DNA of 64,000 nucleotides from positions 62,001-126,000 of the forward strand of contig NZ_FNGY01000015.1 of the NCBI RefSeq assembly GCF_900103665.1, written 5' to 3'. Shown one piece after another: positions 1 through 7,984 of this stretch. The translations under genes and the position numbers were made by a program. The notes under the pieces are model-generated. The model worked only from the letters and a program-made list of their open reading frames with translations, was not told the DNA's origin and made no database searches. Position 1 is the first letter of the stretch, and each line of letters begins with the position of its first letter. Source of the DNA: Pedobacter steynii. Lineage in GTDB: Bacteria > Bacteroidota > Bacteroidia > Sphingobacteriales > Sphingobacteriaceae.

Positions 1-115
1 TAAGATCGGCTACTGGAGTATTCACGTACCTGATTAACGTGCTTAAAGTAGGTGTTTGAGATTTTGCTATTACAACTATTAAGCAAAAGGTAAGCGTTAA
101 GGTCAATTTTTTCAT
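1..115 (-). CDS. N-terminus of a secreted protein (partial)
   Basis: A reading frame on the minus strand opens with ATG at 115-113 and runs off the left edge of the window. The first 38 residues start MKKLTLTLTF, continue as a hydrophobic helix and reach AKSQTPTL, a typical Bacteroidota signal peptide with cleavage expected after KSQ. The mature part is too short to identify. A TAnnTTTG-type -7 box (TATATTTG on the minus strand, 119-126) sits only a few bases before the ATG, so a transcript from it would be nearly leaderless. No function can be proposed. Confidence 0.6.
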   Translation of the reverse strand, partial: MKKLTLTLTFCLIVVIAKSQTPTLSTLIRYVNTPVADL

Positions 116-204
116 ATACAAATATAGATACTGGCCTTTATTTATCATATTAAGAACAAAAGTGGATAAGAATCACCAAAATTTATAAAATCACAGCAAA
201 TTTG

Positions 205-212
205 TACATTTG
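205..212 (+). promoter_or_regulatory. Possible -7 promoter box (TACATTTG)
   Basis: TACATTTG matches the Bacteroidota -7 consensus TAnnTTTG. No TTG is seen at the proper distance upstream, so the call is weak. It would give a leader of about 130 nt for the XRE regulator at 347. Confidence 0.3.
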
Positions 213-346
213 TATACACTTCTAGAAAAATTATATCTAACTGTAACAGATTAGATTATATAGCGTCATAATAGAAGAAATCTCCGAATGCTTGGATACC
301 CAAACCTGATCATGAGCAAAAACAATTATCTTTACAAGATGATTTA

Positions 347-943
347 GTGGCTATGGAACTACATAAAAAAATAGCAATAACCCGGAAAAGTATAGGTCTT
401 ACTCAGGAAAAATTAGCGGATTTAACAAATATTACTGTCCGTACTATTCAACGGATAGAAAGTGGTAAAAGTAGCCCCAGGACATTTACTATTAAGATTA
501 TAGCCGAGGCTTTAGGAACCACCTTTGAGCAGTTAACACATGAATCACAAAATCATGATTCGTTGAAAGAATCAACAATACCTGAAATTATCTCTGATCT
601 GGAAAATGAAAAGCATTTTCTTAAAATCCTTTGCTTGTCCTGCTTTGGTTATCTTGTAATCCCACTAGTACATTTTTTAATTCCCATTTATCTTTTAAAA
701 AAATCTGGCAGCTACAATACTCAGACAATTGCATTTGGACGTTCGGTAATTCGGCAGCAGATTTATTGGGGAATCACGCTTTCCTTTTCACTTTTACTTG
801 CGTTGGCCTATAATTTTATTGTAGTTACCTATTTTAAAGAGTTTTATTTGTTACATTATTTATGGATATTCTTCATAATGTACATTTTAAATGCCTTGCT
901 TATTACTGTCAGTTTTTTGCGCATAAAAACTATAAATTTTTAG
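347..943 (+). CDS. XRE-family regulator with C-terminal membrane segments
   Basis: Residues about 6-62 form a Cro/C1-type helix-turn-helix (KIAITRKSIGLTQEKLADL, then TVRTIQRIESGKSSP), expected to bind DNA. The C-terminal half carries hydrophobic helices at about 93-115, 139-160 and 165-190, so the protein is probably anchored in the inner membrane with the HTH in the cytoplasm. This layout (HTH plus DUF4870-like or unassigned membrane part) is common in Bacteroidota. The first in-frame start is GTG at 347; ATG at 353 is equally plausible. The signal it senses is unknown. Confidence 0.8.
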   Translation: MAMELHKKIAITRKSIGLTQEKLADLTNITVRTIQRIESGKSSPRTFTIKIIAEALGTTFEQLTHESQNHDSLKESTIPEIISDLENEKHFLKILCLSCFGYLVIPLVHFLIPIYLLKKSGSYNTQTIAFGRSVIRQQIYWGITLSFSLLLALAYNFIVVTYFKEFYLLHYLWIFFIMYILNALLITVSFLRIKTINF

Positions 944-1007
944 TTCATCTTTACAATAGAAGCATTATTTACTACTAAATGTCGGGCTAATGACGTGTAA
1001 ATTACGG

Positions 1008-1037
1008 TTGACCGGATAAATATTAAAGATAGTTTTG
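1008..1037 (+). promoter_or_regulatory. Promoter of the aspartyl-protease-like gene
   Basis: TTG at 1008-1010, a 19-bp spacer and TAGTTTTG at 1030-1037 match the Bacteroidota -33/-7 consensus TTG-N19-TAnnTTTG in every fixed position. Transcription would begin around 1044, giving a leader of about a dozen bases before the ATG at 1056. Confidence 0.7.
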
Positions 1038-1055
1038 CATTAAAAAAACTAGCAA

Positions 1056-2042
1056 ATGCAAATCAAACCGAACTTTTTTAAAAAATTTTTATCAGTAATA
1101 CTAGGTAGTACAATCTTTTCCATTAAGTTGATCATGGCTCAATCTATGCCAACATTGCCAGTCAATCAACTGGTAATGTCCTCGGAAACCAAAACTATCT
1201 CATTTCGTTGGCATGGAGATTATATCAATTCAAAATGGGAGGCTAATACCGCTATTCTTATTCCAGTTAAGCTGAAGAACTGCCCACGTCTGTTTTATAT
1301 GCAATTTGACCTGGGTTCTCCATATTCCCTGTTATATAAAAATAAAGTCGAGGCTATCCAAATGAAATATCCGAAATCAATTCCTTTGAGAGAAGTAGGA
1401 GATAAATTACAAAACTTCTCATTCAACGTTGCCGAGATATCTATTTTGGCAAAAGAAATTATTGTACAACAGTTTGACAGCACATCAATCGACTGGAAAG
1501 ATAAAAATAGCACTGAAATAATTGGAACTATTGGAGCTGATCTAATTGATAATAAAGTCGTAATCATCGATTACGCGAATTGTAAACTTACCATCTCAAA
1601 AAGCATTCCCGAAAAATTATTGGGACATATCTCATTAACCAATTTTATATATTCGAATAGGAGCGTATTATTTCCGGCTAAATTAAAAGGTAAAGAAACT
1701 ATTCTCTATTTTGATACAGGTTCAAGTATGTTTGAGCTGCTTACTAACAAAGAAATGTGTAGCCAACTGGCCAAAACCAACGCCGAACTTATTCAATATA
1801 AAGTAAAATCGTGGAGTAAACTTTTGACAGCCAATACACTCGCATCGAACGACAGTTTAGAATTTGCCGGCACAACAATACCCCTTCGTTCTTCCACTTA
1901 TATTGAAGGAATAAGCAATACTCAGATTGAACAAATGTCAAAAATGGGAATCCATGGCATGATAGGAAATAAACTGTTTCTAAATTATATTCTAGTTATA
2001 GATACAAAAAATCAAAAATTCGGAATCGCTTCATCATTTTAA
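1056..2042 (+). CDS. Secreted two-lobed aspartyl-protease-like protein
   Basis: The 328-residue protein has an N-terminal signal sequence (hydrophobic about 10-27, ending IMAQ), so it is exported. Two aspartyl-protease-type active-site motifs are visible: FDLGSPYS with Asp85 and FDTGSSMF with Asp220. Bacterial retropepsin-like proteins usually carry one such motif per chain and dimerise; here both half-sites lie about 135 residues apart in one chain, as in pepsin-like enzymes. Replacement of T by L in the first motif may weaken catalysis. It has its own promoter. Function and substrate are not known; an inactive binding protein is an alternative. Confidence 0.65.
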   Translation: MQIKPNFFKKFLSVILGSTIFSIKLIMAQSMPTLPVNQLVMSSETKTISFRWHGDYINSKWEANTAILIPVKLKNCPRLFYMQFDLGSPYSLLYKNKVEAIQMKYPKSIPLREVGDKLQNFSFNVAEISILAKEIIVQQFDSTSIDWKDKNSTEIIGTIGADLIDNKVVIIDYANCKLTISKSIPEKLLGHISLTNFIYSNRSVLFPAKLKGKETILYFDTGSSMFELLTNKEMCSQLAKTNAELIQYKVKSWSKLLTANTLASNDSLEFAGTTIPLRSSTYIEGISNTQIEQMSKMGIHGMIGNKLFLNYILVIDTKNQKFGIASSF

Positions 2043-2174
2043 TTTAAACAAAGAAAGGCTTATTTTTGAACTTGATTTTAATTGTATAGGCTCATTTTTA
2101 ATTATAACTTACAAAAATTCAATACTTATATCAACATTGAATATATCTATAAAATAAATTAACATCTCAAAAAA

Positions 2175-2906
2175 ATGAAAACATTGGTAGTAGGAGCGAG
2201 CGGGGCAACAGGAAAACTCCTGGTCGAGCAATTGTTAGGCGCAGGTCAAACAGTGAAGGTAATTGTTCGATCAACCAGCAATATTCCTGATGTGTGGGAA
2301 AGCAATGACAATATAACCGTTATCAAGGACGATAATATTACGAATATCAAGGTGAACGAGATGGCAGAGCACCTCAAAGATTGTGAATCAGTTGCATCCT
2401 GTCTCGGACATAACCTGAGCTTAAAGGGCATTTATGGAAAACCAAGACAACTTGTTACAGATACTGTTAAAGTACTATGTGAGGCAATCTTAAAAAATGC
2501 CTCAGAAATGCCAACTAAATTTGTCTTGATGAATACTGCAGGAAATAGTAACAGGGATTTGAACGAACCGGTTTCTTTTGGGCAGAAAATTGTAATAGGT
2601 CTGCTTCGGCTATTTTTACCGCCACATCCTGACAATGAAAAAGCAGCAGATTATTTAAGAGTGAAGATAGGGCAAGAAAATCCTTTTATTGAATGGGTTG
2701 CAGTGCGTCCTGACGGTTTAATTGATGTGGAAATGGTTACTGACTATTCAGTAAATGCATCACCCACGAGAAGTGCTCTATTTGATCCGGGAAAGACAAG
2801 CCGTATAAATGTAGCAAACTTTATGTCTCAATTAACGATACACGATACTATCTGGAATAGGTGGAAAGGAAAAATGCCAGTAGTTTACAATAAAATACTG
2901 GTATAA
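2175..2906 (+). CDS. NAD(P)-binding Rossmann epimerase/NmrA-like protein
   Basis: The N-terminus MKTLVVGASGATGKLLVEQLL carries the GxxGxxG dinucleotide-binding motif of atypical short-chain dehydrogenases (NAD(P)H-binding, SDR_a5/NmrA type). The 243-residue length fits these single-domain proteins. A YxxxK catalytic pair is not obvious, so it may be a redox sensor or an oxidoreductase of unknown substrate. The upstream gap contains a short inverted repeat (ATTCAAT/ATTGAAT, 2117-2142) that could be an operator. It appears to be a single gene. Confidence 0.8.
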   Translation: MKTLVVGASGATGKLLVEQLLGAGQTVKVIVRSTSNIPDVWESNDNITVIKDDNITNIKVNEMAEHLKDCESVASCLGHNLSLKGIYGKPRQLVTDTVKVLCEAILKNASEMPTKFVLMNTAGNSNRDLNEPVSFGQKIVIGLLRLFLPPHPDNEKAADYLRVKIGQENPFIEWVAVRPDGLIDVEMVTDYSVNASPTRSALFDPGKTSRINVANFMSQLTIHDTIWNRWKGKMPVVYNKILV

Positions 2907-2999
2907 AGAACTGTCGCAAATTCACGTGTAGTTTGTCGTTTTCGCGCTACAGAGTCAAGGAATACAAACTATATTTTTATCTTATTAAAATCATCGTTA

Positions 3000-3179
3000 A
3001 TGAGAAAATTAATATTAGAGATCCGGACTTCAATAGACGGATTTATTGCAGCGCCTGATGGACAAACAAATTGGATGCTTTGGAACTGGGCTGTCCATTG
3101 CACAGTTTCAAAAAGATACGCTATAGTTGCTAATGCGAAGGATGAATGCATTGGATTCAGAATTGCTGCATCAATTTAG
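3000..3179 (+). pseudogene. Remnant of a RibD C-terminal/dihydrofolate-reductase-like gene
   Basis: An open frame of 59 codons begins MRKLILEIRTSIDGFIAAPDG, closely resembling the N-terminus of RibD_C/DHFR-like proteins, which normally start with a strand followed by S(L/I)DGFIA and run to about 170-190 residues. After NWMLWNW the similarity fades and a TAG ends the frame. The rest of the domain is absent in all frames down to the tRNA gene, so this is best read as a deletion remnant. It is a likely left boundary of the accessory stretch. Confidence 0.6.
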
Positions 3180-3227
3180 GGTATCTGTTCTTCATCGCGG
3201 AATCTTAGTGTTTTCCTCCTCAAACAC

Positions 3228-3260
3228 AAAACCCTGCAATCATTCGATTTGCAGGGTTTT
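3228..3260 (-). terminator. Bidirectional terminator downstream of tRNA-Lys
   Basis: AAAACCCTGCAA (3228-3239) and TTGCAGGGTTTT (3249-3260) form a perfect 12-bp stem with a 9-nt loop and a U-rich side in both directions. It lies 20 bp after the 3' end of the minus-strand tRNA gene and also closes the plus-strand remnant at 3000-3179. Confidence 0.75.
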
Positions 3261-3280
3261 ATACGTTTTGATGATGAATC

Positions 3281-3356
3281 TGGTGATCCCGCTGGGATTC
3301 GAACCCAGGACCACTACATTAAAAGTGTAATGCTCTACCAGCTGAGCTACGGAATC
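3281..3356 (-). tRNA. tRNA-Lys (anticodon UUU)
   Basis: On the minus strand the gene reads GATTCCG TAGCTCAGCTGGTAGAGC and so on, folding into a full cloverleaf. The acceptor stem GATTCCG pairs with CGGGATC, the discriminator is A and the CCA end is encoded (3281-3283). The anticodon loop is CTTTTAA with anticodon UUU, giving lysine. The T arm GGTTCGAATCC is canonical. A terminator follows at 3228-3260. Confidence 0.97.
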
Positions 3357-3493
3357 ATTTGTTTTCCCTTGTTTGGGGTTGCAAAAGTATAACTTTTACT
3401 CAAATATTGTACTTTCAGATTACTAAATAATGGAAATTAAATCAATTCCATTTCTAATCGGTTGATTATAAGGTTGAAAAATTCTGACTTTTA

Positions 3494-3524
3494 TTGTTAA
3501 AAATGCCCCATAGGCCTAAATTTG
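3494..3524 (+). promoter_or_regulatory. Promoter upstream of the 3618 gene
   Basis: TTG at 3494-3496, a 20-bp spacer and TAAATTTG at 3517-3524 fit the Bacteroidota consensus. Transcription would start near 3531, after the ATG at 3522, which argues against that codon and favours 3618 or 3621 as translation start. Confidence 0.65.
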
Positions 3525-3617
3525 CAAGTATTCATGCTTTATAGGGACATCATATCGCATCTTTGGTGGAATATTACTATACTAGGGATACCAATAAGAC
3601 ATATTAACAATAATCCA

Positions 3618-3902
3618 ATGATGCCAAAAGAATTAATATCAAAAAAAGACAACATCATCATCTATTATGTATTTGGGTCACCAATGCTTGCATTGCTAGG
3701 ATTTGTATTGTATACCATATTTTTTGGACCAGGCAGCGAAGAATTAATGATGAGGGATGAGCTGTCAGCAGATTTTAAGGGTCGTGTTGATTCAATGTAT
3801 TTCGATCAAAGAAACCACAACGGGAAGTACGCAGTATTAAACAGTGGTCAATTATATCCGATTTATAGAAATTGGGAGCGTAATATTGAGGTAGGTGATT
3901 GA
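3618..3902 (+). CDS. Small membrane-anchored protein, probably C-terminally truncated
   Basis: Starting from the ATG pair at 3618/3621 the protein is about 94 residues: a short polar N-terminus, one membrane helix (VFGSPMLALLGFVLYTIFF) and an extracytoplasmic part containing FKGRVDSMYFDQRNHNGKYAVLNSGQLYPI and ending EVGD. Related small Bacteroidota proteins usually continue past GD with a Ser and 25-30 further residues. Here a TGA follows GD and the same frame stays open for 27 more codons (LYAQSIAIPARE and onward) to TAA at about 3984, so a Ser codon may have mutated to TGA. Function unknown. Confidence 0.5.
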   Translation: MMPKELISKKDNIIIYYVFGSPMLALLGFVLYTIFFGPGSEELMMRDELSADFKGRVDSMYFDQRNHNGKYAVLNSGQLYPIYRNWERNIEVGD

Positions 3903-4002
3903 CTGTATGCTCAATCCATAGCAATTCCCGCAAGAGAAGATTCGTTAGGTTCTCTGATATATCATGCCTTGTAAGTGAACACCTAAGTCCTTCGCTAAAC
4001 GA

Positions 4003-5052
4003 CTAGTTCAACAAGTCCCATTGCGATTTCAAAATCGCAAACTGATATTCATTCACCCATTTACCATTCAGAAAGCGATTCTCAATAAAACGACCTTCCT
4101 TTCTAAAACCCAGTTGCTTCAACAAGCTGATTGTTTCCTGATTATCAGTGCTGATATTAGCTACAACGCGGTTAACCTTTGCTTTTTTAAACAAAAGAGA
4201 CAACGTTGATGATAAAGACGTTTTGATATCCATTTGTTTACCAGGGGAGGAGTTGAGTCTAAGTTCCGCAATACGGGTATCATGCTGGCTGAGTCTCAAT
4301 TCACAGTTTCCTGCTATTTTTTGCATAAGTTTATCCTGTAGTTTGTAAATAAATCCAGGAATATCGTCAATTTCTGCATTGCCGTTATCTGGAATTTGCT
4401 TCTTGCGATCTAAGTTCAAAGAACCTGCGTATACGCTGTTAGAGACCCTTTGCCCGTCGTCATTGATAAAAGAGATATAAGCCTCCATACGTTCTCCAGC
4501 ATAATCTGAATCGATATGAAGTACGTCTTTTCCTTCCACTCTTTTTGATCCGCTCAGATGATAGAAGGTTAGTTTCAATTCAGGAAAATAAACCATCAGC
4601 ATTGCGCGGTCGTTATGACGTTGAATAGGCAAATCAGCTGCTATTTCCCAATTAAATTCAATTTCATCAGCTTTAGCGGTTTGGTTAATAACCGGATTCA
4701 CTGCCACAGGAAGATCTCCCATACTTACCAATACCTTGGTATAATCCAGGCTGATATTGGGATATTCTCCCTGAATAGCGTTCATTTTATTATAAGAAAC
4801 GGCTTCATTATACTCATTTTTGTCGGTTCCTATCACTGCAAGACGGAATCCTGCCCGGATAACAGCCAGGGAAGGGCTTAGTATTTCATTTACAACCGTC
4901 ATCTTTTGACAGTTTGATTTCCTACCCGGTGTAAGCGGCTTAGTACTTCTTCCTATTTTTCTGACAATGTATTTACCTTTTAAGGTATAACCAACGAGGT
5001 TACCGATTCTGCCATGGAATCCGCCAAACACTCCGTTTATTAATTTTCCCAT
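4003..5052 (-). CDS. DUF6266 protein fused to a degenerate GNAT domain
   Basis: Residues 1-212 match the family of the protein at 8947-9591: both begin MGKL with a glycine-rich G.VGN segment, have an internal YTKVLVS/YADFLIS segment and end with NS.YAGS. This is the DUF6266 family, of unknown function. Residues about 245-349 resemble the C-terminal part of a RimJ/RimL-type N-acetyltransferase: NRVVANISTDNQETISLL, KQLGFRKEGRFIEN, then NEYQFAILK. The GNAT N-terminal strands are short and the RGxGxA acetyl-CoA loop is not recognisable, so activity is doubtful. A fusion of a DUF6266 gene with a truncated acetyltransferase gene is the simplest explanation. Confidence 0.7.
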   Translation of the reverse strand: MGKLINGVFGGFHGRIGNLVGYTLKGKYIVRKIGRSTKPLTPGRKSNCQKMTVVNEILSPSLAVIRAGFRLAVIGTDKNEYNEAVSYNKMNAIQGEYPNISLDYTKVLVSMGDLPVAVNPVINQTAKADEIEFNWEIAADLPIQRHNDRAMLMVYFPELKLTFYHLSGSKRVEGKDVLHIDSDYAGERMEAYISFINDDGQRVSNSVYAGSLNLDRKKQIPDNGNAEIDDIPGFIYKLQDKLMQKIAGNCELRLSQHDTRIAELRLNSSPGKQMDIKTSLSSTLSLLFKKAKVNRVVANISTDNQETISLLKQLGFRKEGRFIENRFLNGKWVNEYQFAILKSQWDLLN

Positions 5053-5768
5053 ATCCGTGTGGTTTATTAACTTGTTAAGCTTCCTAATAACAAGTTACGA
5101 AATAATTTGCATATCAAAATATTATGCGAATAAATAAAATTAATACTTATTAAGTATTAAATACATAGTTAACAGGTCGTTTGGACAAATTATTGACCTA
5201 TCAACTATCTATTAAGGACTATGTAACTACTAATAAATCTATAAAGGAAGCGCCAAACATTTCGACAGCATCCTAGCAGGATATCTTTTTTGATGAAAAA
5301 TCAAGTGAACGATCTTAATTATTAATTAATAAGTTTGTTATTGTATTTTAAATTAAATATATTAGACATAACAATAAGTATTTAAAAGAGTCTTATCATC
5401 ACCGCAATCTGACACCGTGGCCTAAGACAGTAGAATGCTTAATATCTAATATATAGATGTGCTATATTTGCGCGTCCAAAAAATAGATGTGAGGGCTACT
5501 GTAATTCCAGGTCGCATAAGGTGTCAGAAACTTTTAAGGTGGTGGTGGTTGGTAGTCCTCACATTTATTTGTGATCACTTCTACAAGGGCTCATTAAAAA
5601 TTATGAGCCATGAAATCAAGAAACAACCCAATAGCAACCTTCTTATTCATCGATACCTCGATCTTACACAGGAAAATGCCTGGATTTAAATTTCCCGCAC
5701 CAGTCTGATAGGCCAAACTATACAGCGATTATCCCTAAACCATCGTATTTACCAGTAAACACCATGAC
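5053..5768. other. 716-bp intergenic region with one promoter box
   Basis: This AT-rich stretch contains no convincing gene. Visible items are a perfect 14-bp palindrome TTATTAATTAATAA (5319-5332) and a -7-type box TATATTTG at 5463-5470 without a clear -33 TTG. If used, that promoter would transcribe the 5769/6025 gene pair with a leader of about 290 nt. A frame of 76 codons at 5459-5689 starts before this promoter's expected start site and has no recognisable features. Confidence 0.4.
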
Positions 5769-6044
5769 ATGATCAAAGTAGAAAACCAAAAAATAATAAT
5801 TGAAATAGATCACCTCGAAAATTACGAACATGATTTTATTGAGGATCTGCAGTTTGACCTGATTCAGCTGATGAACTGTGTCCACATCTTAAAAAATGAA
5901 TTTGATCCGGACCTGTTTTTCGACAGTTCTTTTTTGAGCATCGCGCAGTTACAAAGAGCGTTGGTTCCTTCCGCGTCTCAAATCAAAAAAATATATCCAA
6001 TTACTCATACTGAACCAGATCCAAATGAAAAAGAACTTATATAA
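5769..6044 (+). CDS. Small acidic protein upstream of radC
   Basis: A 91-residue acidic protein without signal peptide or membrane helix; I do not recognise the family. Predicted strands come first (IKVENQKIIIEID), then helical stretches. Its last 20 bp overlap the start of the RadC-like gene, which suggests translational coupling and a shared transcript. It could be a partner of that protein. Confidence 0.5.
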   Translation: MIKVENQKIIIEIDHLENYEHDFIEDLQFDLIQLMNCVHILKNEFDPDLFFDSSFLSIAQLQRALVPSASQIKKIYPITHTEPDPNEKELI

Positions 6045-6480
6045 TGTATCGCAGATTGAATTGACATACAAGCCTAAATTGAAAGCATCCGAACGGCCAG
6101 TCATAAAATGTATGGAGGATGTATATGGCATTTTTATGCAATGTTGGGATAAGGGTAAAATTGACCTGATCGAAGAGTTCAAAATGATCTTGTTAGATAA
6201 GGGAAGTGCGGTATTGGGTGTAATCAATATTTCGAGTGGTGGCATGGACTCAGTTATAGCAGATCATAAAGTAATCGTTACGGCAGCTATACTAGGTAAA
6301 GCGAGCGGGGTTATTTTAGCTCACAATCATCCCAGCGCAAGATTGTTTCCCAGTGAGCGGGATATTGCATTAACAAAGACCATAAAAGTAGCAGCATCTT
6401 CCCTGGATATTGCAGTAGTGGACCATTTGATTGTGACCCAAAGTGGTTATTACAGTTTTGCAAATAAGGGTCTGTTATAA
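6025..6480 (+). CDS. radC: RadC-like JAB-domain protein
   Basis: The 151-residue protein is the RadC catalytic-like (MPN/JAB, DUF2466) domain without the N-terminal helix-hairpin-helix region found in full-length RadC. The metal-binding motif is visible as AHNHPSARLFPSERD: two His, then Ser and Asp at the family spacing, although the usual Gly after HNHPS is Ala. Short RadC proteins of this type are common on mobile elements of Bacteroidota. Despite the historical name, a role in DNA repair is not established for the family. The gene overlaps the small acidic ORF upstream and is followed by a terminator. Confidence 0.85.
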   Translation: MKKNLYNVSQIELTYKPKLKASERPVIKCMEDVYGIFMQCWDKGKIDLIEEFKMILLDKGSAVLGVINISSGGMDSVIADHKVIVTAAILGKASGVILAHNHPSARLFPSERDIALTKTIKVAASSLDIAVVDHLIVTQSGYYSFANKGLL

Positions 6481-6534
6481 GGATGAGGGCACAACGATAT
6501 ATTCAACAATAATCCCCTTTCTAATTTTCAATTG

Positions 6535-6560
6535 AAAGCCCCAGTTCCGGGGCTTTTTTA
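6535..6560 (+). terminator. Intrinsic terminator after radC
   Basis: AAAGCCCC AGTT CCGGGGCTTT followed by TTTTA forms a GC-rich hairpin with a T-tract, about 55 bp after the radC stop codon. It may also terminate the convergent VOC gene. Confidence 0.85.
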
Positions 6561-6591
6561 TTTAGGAATTGCCGTTAACAATGAACAAAGC

Positions 6592-7044
6592 TTAAGAATT
6601 ACTGAGCTGTTCCGCCAAACCGATTAGAAGTCCGTCTTTCGCCCGGATATAGCAGAGTTTATACGAGTTCTCGTACCGAACCACTTCACCAACGAGCTGA
6701 GCACCATGCTTAATGAGTCTGGATACCAGCTCGTCAATGTCCTCCACGGTGAACATCACACGTAGATAACCAAGGGAATTCACAGGAGCATTCCTGTGAT
6801 CTGAAATAATAGGAGGGCTTAGAAATTGTGAAAGCTCGAGCCGGCTGTGGCCATCTGGGGTAGCCATCATTGCAATGTCTACATGCTGAGAACCTAGTCC
6901 GGTAACGCGACCAGCCCATTCTCCCTCTATTGTCGCTCGTCCTTCGAGTTTGAGGCCAATCTCTGTGAAGAAAGAGATCGCATCATCAAGGGATTCGACA
7001 ACGATGCTGACATTGTCCATTCGCAATAATTTATTTTTTTCCAT
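6592..7044 (-). CDS. VOC (glyoxalase/bleomycin-resistance-type) protein
   Basis: The 150-residue protein has the paired beta-alpha-beta-beta-beta layout of the vicinal oxygen chelate superfamily: MDNVSIVVESLDDAISFFTEIGLKLEG at the start and YLRVMFTVEDIDELVSRLIKHGAQLVGEV in the second half. Family members are metal-dependent lyases, dioxygenases or drug-binding proteins; the substrate cannot be inferred. The gene is divergent from the TetR regulator at 7352, whose operator lies between them, so it may be a target. Confidence 0.8.
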   Translation of the reverse strand: MEKNKLLRMDNVSIVVESLDDAISFFTEIGLKLEGRATIEGEWAGRVTGLGSQHVDIAMMATPDGHSRLELSQFLSPPIISDHRNAPVNSLGYLRVMFTVEDIDELVSRLIKHGAQLVGEVVRYENSYKLCYIRAKDGLLIGLAEQLSNS

Positions 7045-7319
7045 AGTGTTGTCTATTAATTAAACATCGTAATTTCGGGTTTAAATCCTCTGCCAATAAA
7101 GTTTATGTCCAGGGGATTCTTGTACCTGAAGTTACATATAACCAGCAAATTAGGACTTACACATTTTGCATATTCTTCGGGCGTCTTTATCTCTTCTCAA
7201 ACAGACAAACTAATTAGTATCGGCACGCACATCATTAACACATTGAGGAGGGACCAGTTTTTCCGGAACATTTAGAATAGAATAAAAGATCAAATGTCTT
7301 TGAATAGTATGTTAAAAAA

Positions 7320-7344
7320 TGCAATTTGCTACGTTTAAATTGCA
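7320..7344. promoter_or_regulatory. Candidate TetR-type operator
   Basis: TGCAATTT (7320-7327) and AAATTGCA (7337-7344) form a perfect inverted repeat with 8-bp arms and a 9-bp spacer. It ends 7 bp before the ATG at 7352 of the TetR-family gene, the classic position for autorepression. Confidence 0.6.
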
Positions 7345-7351
7345 AAGCAGA

Positions 7352-7984
7352 ATGATTAGAAAGACTACCAGTGGACCCATCAGAGATAAAGAACGAACTA
7401 AACTGAAACTCTTAAGTGCGGTAGGCAGCATCTTAAAGAAAGACGGCTTTACAGGTTTGAATGTCAGTAATGTGGCAAAAAAGGCAAATGTCCACCGCAA
7501 ACTGATCTATGATTATTTTGGAGGAATGGAAAACCTGGTAAAGGAATATTTGAACAGCAAGGACTACTTTAAAGTCAGTCTGAGTCAGGTCGATGAAATT
7601 ATAGAAGCAAGTAAGGAAGACTTCGGCAGACAGATGGCCTATACGCTTTTGGAGAATCAGTTTGATTCCCTGATGGAGAACGACGAGATGCGTAGGATAA
7701 TTAACTGGGGACTCAGTGAAAATCTAAAACCATTAGTAGAGTTAAATCAGGAGCGGGAACGCTTGGGAGAAGAATTTTTTAGCAGAATCACCGATGATTA
7801 TTTTAAAGATAAGGACAAAAATTTTAGGGCTATAGAAGGTATCCTGGTTGGAGCCATATATTATATTACGCTTCAGGCTAAGATGAGTGGGGAAACCATG
7901 TGTGGTATTGACGTGAATACGATGGAGGGCAAGTTAGAAATAAAGAAAGCCCTGAAGCAAATTGTAGAATGGGCTTACGCTTAA
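7352..7984 (+). CDS. TetR/AcrR-family transcriptional regulator
   Basis: The N-terminus carries a TetR HTH: TKLKLLSAVGSILKKDGFTGLNVSNVAKKANVHRKLIYDYFGGMENLV. The remaining roughly 150 residues are a helical ligand-binding and dimerisation part of no recognisable subclass. The ATG at 7352 is preferred over the one at 7319, because the longer version would place the perfect inverted repeat 7320-7344 inside the coding region. That repeat is a likely autoregulatory operator, and the divergent VOC gene may be co-regulated. Ligand unknown. Confidence 0.85.
   Translation: MIRKTTSGPIRDKERTKLKLLSAVGSILKKDGFTGLNVSNVAKKANVHRKLIYDYFGGMENLVKEYLNSKDYFKVSLSQVDEIIEASKEDFGRQMAYTLLENQFDSLMENDEMRRIINWGLSENLKPLVELNQERERLGEEFFSRITDDYFKDKDKNFRAIEGILVGAIYYITLQAKMSGETMCGIDVNTMEGKLEIKKALKQIVEWAYA

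Noticed and set aside
3228..3356. tRNA-Lys as integration site of a genomic island
   Set aside because: No second copy of the tRNA 3' end was found in the window and no integrase gene is present, although the neighbourhood has accessory-type genes.
3522..3617. Upstream 32-codon extension of the 3618 gene
   Set aside because: A consensus promoter at 3494-3524 places the transcription start after this ATG.
5459..5689. 76-codon plus-strand frame
   Set aside because: It starts before the -7 box at 5463-5470, has odd composition (LLRWWWLVV) and no recognisable feature.
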